Of a DNA stretch of 25,815 bases, positions 23,778 to 25,815 are shown in pieces; positions within the stretch are counted from its first letter, which is position 1, and every line of letters starts with the position of its first letter. The translations under genes were made by a program, and so were the position numbers. Source of the DNA: UBA5287 sp041672395 (GTDB lineage: Bacteria > Bacteroidota > Bacteroidia > Bacteroidales > Dysgonomonadaceae); NCBI GenBank assembly GCA_041672395.1, contig JBAYZS010000034.1, positions 1 to 25,815 on the forward strand, read 5' to 3'. Below the pieces are notes generated by a model. The model did no database searches, was not told the DNA's origin, and saw nothing but the letters and a program-made list of their open reading frames with translations.

Positions 23778-23821
23778 ATGGTCTCACTATGGTCTCACCA
23801 TGGTCTCACTATGCTCTCACT
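23778..23821. repeat. Four tandem 11-bp repeats (ATGGTCTCACT)
   Basis: Units ATGGTCTCACT, ATGGTCTCACC, ATGGTCTCACT and ATGCTCTCACT are contiguous, differing at one position in two of them; a very degenerate fifth unit (CATTTTTCACC) may follow. They lie in the 402-base gap between divergent genes. Each unit contains GTCTC, and three contain GGTCTC; unit junctions include the palindrome ACCATGGT. The 11-base period is near one helical turn, so the same face of the DNA is presented in each unit, which would suit protein binding; this is inference. No coding gene is supported in the gap from 23608 to 24009; beyond the repeats and two -7 elements I see nothing in it. Confidence 0.85.
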
Positions 23822-23975
23822 CATTTTTCACCGCATTTTCGCCAAGTTTTCGCTTTGCTCTATCTTCATTTTTGCAATATTTTTAAAATGCATTCTTATT
23901 TCCCTTCACCAAAAATCGATTATTTGACACTTATTACTTATTGGTCGCCGAATCAAATAATAATGAAAAATGTTT

Positions 23976-23983
23976 TATCTTTG
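23976..23983 (+). promoter_or_regulatory. -7 element (TATCTTTG) upstream of the PDZ protein gene
   Basis: Exact TAnnTTTG match 26 bases before the ATG at 24010. The upstream TTG at the normal spacing is missing. Confidence 0.5.
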
Positions 23984-24009
23984 TTTGCATTAAGAAAAAT
24001 AAAAACAGA

Positions 24010-25446
24010 ATGAATCGATTATTTTACTTTGTGCTTGTATTCCTTTTTTTAATCACTAGCATTTCAAATGCACAAAATTCACAGCAGACCTGTAATCTTG
24101 GATTTTCTTTCGAAATAAGTAATGATACAGGTTGGGGAACCAATGAACCAGTAGTCTCATTTATTGTTCCCGGATCGCCGGCCGAGCGAGCAGGTTTAAA
24201 GCTAAACGATATTATATTGGAGATAAATGGCCATGGAACTTATCTTAAATCTAAACAGAATATCATGTCCTGGTTTTCCGAAAACGGAAATGAAATGAAT
24301 TTATCTGTGCGCAATTTCAAATCAACTTTCAAAAGAATGACTATTGCCATGGATTGCAGAGACAAAATGGCAATTAGTGAAGCACAACTGGCTCCGGTTT
24401 ACGCTTTTTATAGTCTTGAAGATATCCAAAATAGACGTTTTATTATTCCTGTAAAGACAAAATCGAACAAAGATGCCATTTTTTCTAACTATCGCACATT
24501 CGATTTTGCCAAAGAACCGGGTGGCTCATCAGAATTGGATTTACGCATTTATGCAATTTTTGAAAGGGCTTTAGGGGAAAGAGGACTTAAACGAAACATA
24601 GAAGATCCTGATTTTATTATCCAGACTTACTATAGTTATGAAAATAATCCATCTTTTAAAGTTAATTCTGAAACATATGGCAGCTATCAACAAACATGGC
24701 GCTTTGATATTCGAAATAATAGAGTCGTTAAAATTCCCGTTTATTCTCCCACCGAAGGTGTTCGCATTGATGATATAGCTTATAATCTGACGTTTGGATA
24801 TAAATTCTTTGATCGTAAATTCCTGAATCCCGGTCAGTTATCCCTTGTTTGGGAAAGCGAGGTCTCGGAACGCTTAAGCGAAAATTATCCGTTGGATGCT
24901 TATCTTGAAATGAATTTGCCGCTGGTCTTACTTAAATTTCCATATTCTAAAAATGCATCATATGGAACTTATGAAATAAACTATGTGAAGTACAATTATA
25001 CCGGAATCAATTATAATATAAACGATCTCCGTACCGTTATTTCTGTTGATCCGATTTCTCCTGCCGCTATAGCTGGAATCCGAGCAGGCGATGTGATTAC
25101 AAGAATAGGGGAACATGATTTTAAACATTCTTCTAACGAATTGACCAAAGGTTACAGACGTTTTATTTCTGAGACAATGCGTTTTAGGGATAAAAAAACG
25201 AAATATACTGATTTGAATGGATTTGAAGATTGCATGTATTGGGACGTTTCATATTATTCTGAAATATCCAAAGCAATCAAAGACAAATCAAACAACGCAT
25301 CATTCTCATATCTCTTCAATTTTAATCAGTATATCGATTGGAATACACCAACATTTTTAGATGTTCAAGTTATTAGAGATGGAGACAAAATAAATTTTCA
25401 GATCAAGCCTGAAATACTTACTAGCTCTAATATAGTAGTATATTAA
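24010..25446 (+). CDS. Exported protein with two PDZ-like domains and a DUF4136-like region
   Basis: With the ATG at 24010 the protein has 478 residues and a clear signal peptide (MNRLFYFVLVFLFLITSISNA, cleaved near residue 21). The frame is open further upstream, but that stretch includes the predicted promoter. Residues about 30-95 form a PDZ-like domain (FIVPGSPAERAGLKLNDIILEINGHG). The middle (about 140-240) resembles DUF4136: FDFAKEPGGSSELDLRIYAIFERAL followed by an acid-rich strand region. A second PDZ-like segment follows near 345-385 (SVDPISPAAIAGIRAGDVITRIG). No protease catalytic domain is present. It is probably periplasmic or outer-membrane associated and may act as a scaffold; the role is unknown. 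Confidence 0.75.
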   Translation: MNRLFYFVLVFLFLITSISNAQNSQQTCNLGFSFEISNDTGWGTNEPVVSFIVPGSPAERAGLKLNDIILEINGHGTYLKSKQNIMSWFSENGNEMNLSVRNFKSTFKRMTIAMDCRDKMAISEAQLAPVYAFYSLEDIQNRRFIIPVKTKSNKDAIFSNYRTFDFAKEPGGSSELDLRIYAIFERALGERGLKRNIEDPDFIIQTYYSYENNPSFKVNSETYGSYQQTWRFDIRNNRVVKIPVYSPTEGVRIDDIAYNLTFGYKFFDRKFLNPGQLSLVWESEVSERLSENYPLDAYLEMNLPLVLLKFPYSKNASYGTYEINYVKYNYTGINYNINDLRTVISVDPISPAAIAGIRAGDVITRIGEHDFKHSSNELTKGYRRFISETMRFRDKKTKYTDLNGFEDCMYWDVSYYSEISKAIKDKSNNASFSYLFNFNQYIDWNTPTFLDVQVIRDGDKINFQIKPEILTSSNIVVY

Positions 25447-25517
25447 TAAATATCCCAAATTTAAAGGATTCACCTTCAGTTTGTTTGAAAGTATTTTCTA
25501 AAAAAGTTGCTAAAATA

Positions 25518-25550
25518 TTTGGAGCGTATTGTATTTTTGTTCTATCTTTG
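25518..25550 (+). promoter_or_regulatory. Upstream promoter (P1) of a probable rRNA operon
   Basis: TTTG (25518-25521), a 21-base spacer and TATCTTTG (25543-25550) match the Bacteroidetes consensus. The transcript would start near 25556 and run through a GTTTGCA/TGCAAAC hairpin at 25576-25593. Confidence 0.6.
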
Positions 25551-25575
25551 CAGTCCTTTCCTCAAGGAACGGCAA

Positions 25576-25593
25576 GTTTGCAAGAGTGCAAAC
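25576..25593 (+). repeat. Hairpin in the P1-P2 interval of the probable rRNA leader
   Basis: GTTTGCA and TGCAAAC form a perfect 7-bp stem with loop AGAG. It is preceded by a small TTCC-TCAA-GGAA hairpin around 25557-25568. No T-run follows, so termination is not expected. Confidence 0.5.
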
Positions 25594-25639
25594 AGTGGAT
25601 TTTTGATAATGAAAACTGCAAAGCTTTAGTTATTAATCA

Positions 25640-25704
25640 TCTAAAAAAACTTCAAAATTTTTTTACAAAAAAGGTTAGAAGTTTAAATAAAGTGCATATC
25701 TTTG
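25640..25704 (+). promoter_or_regulatory. Proximal promoter (P2) with A/T-tract upstream element, probable rRNA operon
   Basis: TATCTTTG at 25697-25704 is followed by CACCCGC and preceded by a run of A and T tracts (about 25650-25672) that resembles the UP-element region of strong stable-RNA promoters. A weak GTTAG lies where the -33 element is expected. The combination, in my experience of Bacteroidales, is typical of rRNA operon promoters. Confidence 0.6.
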
Positions 25705-25815
25705 CACCCGCTTTTAAGACGAACAGTAGTTGTTCGGAAAAGATAAAGCAAAAGAGATCTTTAGAAGACTTCCATAAAATATGAAACAATACAAGTAGCA
25801 ATACAAGGATCAACG
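25705..25815 (+). other. Leader of a probable 16S rRNA operon, cut by the window end
   Basis: The stretch holds a perfect hairpin CGAACA-TGTTCG (25720-25736), a boxA-like GATCTTTAG (25756-25764) and a repetitive ending ACAATACAAG...GCAATACAAGGATCAACG, as seen just before the 16S gene in Bacteroidales. The mature 16S sequence itself (AGAGTTTGAT) is not reached, so the assignment is by leader features only. A 99-codon open frame across 25485-25784 is not considered a gene. Confidence 0.55.

Noticed and set aside
23941..24009. Upstream extension of the PDZ protein
   Set aside because: It needs a TTG start upstream of the TATCTTTG promoter element and would place 23 polar residues before a clear signal peptide.
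23789..24013. Plus-strand open frame across the 11-bp repeats
   Set aside because: It translates the repeats and AT-rich spacer into His/Phe/Leu-rich sequence and overlaps the promoter of the PDZ gene.
25485..25784. Open frame of 99 codons on the plus strand
   Set aside because: It overlaps two consensus promoters and a structured leader, its composition is Lys/Phe/Ser-rich without domain features, and it resembles no known protein.

Overview
The window looks like ordinary chromosomal DNA from an AT-rich member of the Bacteroidetes, most likely order Bacteroidales. The support is the gene content (DUF3467, DUF4492, DUF4286 upstream of ruvC, an HU-CCDC81/SPOR protein, archaeal-type short ProS, GH13_8-like branching enzyme) and the repeated Bacteroidetes-type promoter signature TAnnTTTG, often with TTG/TTTG about 18-21 bp upstream. 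No plasmid, phage, insertion sequence or CRISPR signature was seen.

Layout. (1) 1-1131: class II fructose-bisphosphate aldolase on the minus strand, closed by a perfect 38-bp palindromic terminator. (2) 1421-5912: a plus-strand cluster DUF3467 - alanine dehydrogenase - DUF4492 - cydA - cydB, which couples a small redox/nitrogen enzyme with the cytochrome bd quinol oxidase. (3) 5975-11113: RsiV-like lipoprotein plus rsmG, then an MBL-fold hydrolase plus glycine decarboxylase gcvP, ending at a strong hairpin terminator. (4) 11273-12754: minus-strand proS, divergent from (5) 12874-16102: acyl-ACP thioesterase, a 242-bp gap with a candidate small RNA, an XRE-cupin regulator and an acyl-CoA ligase. 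(6) A minus-strand tRNA-Ala(GGC) directly abuts the ligase stop codon. (7) 16252-18172: DUF4286, ruvC and a membrane HU-like/SPOR protein that may be translated from a leaderless mRNA. (8) 18214-23607, all minus strand: a 92-residue unknown protein, then glgB-manA-hemH as a compact set, preceded by an exported sugar isomerase-like TIM barrel. (9) 23608-24009: a gene-free stretch with four 11-bp tandem repeats. (10) 24010-25446: exported PDZ/DUF4136-like protein. (11) 25447-25815: tandem promoters and a leader that looks like the start of an rRNA operon whose 16S gene would lie just beyond the window.

Most genes are housekeeping: glycolysis, respiration, one-carbon metabolism, translation, recombination, glycogen, heme and fatty acids. 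No clearly new multi-gene system is visible. The most unusual items are the candidate ncRNA at 13650-13810, the DUF4492 protein as a possible bd-oxidase accessory subunit, a His in place of a usually conserved Arg beside the heme-ligand Met of CydA, the HU-like/SPOR membrane protein with an apparently leaderless start, and the 11-bp tandem repeats.
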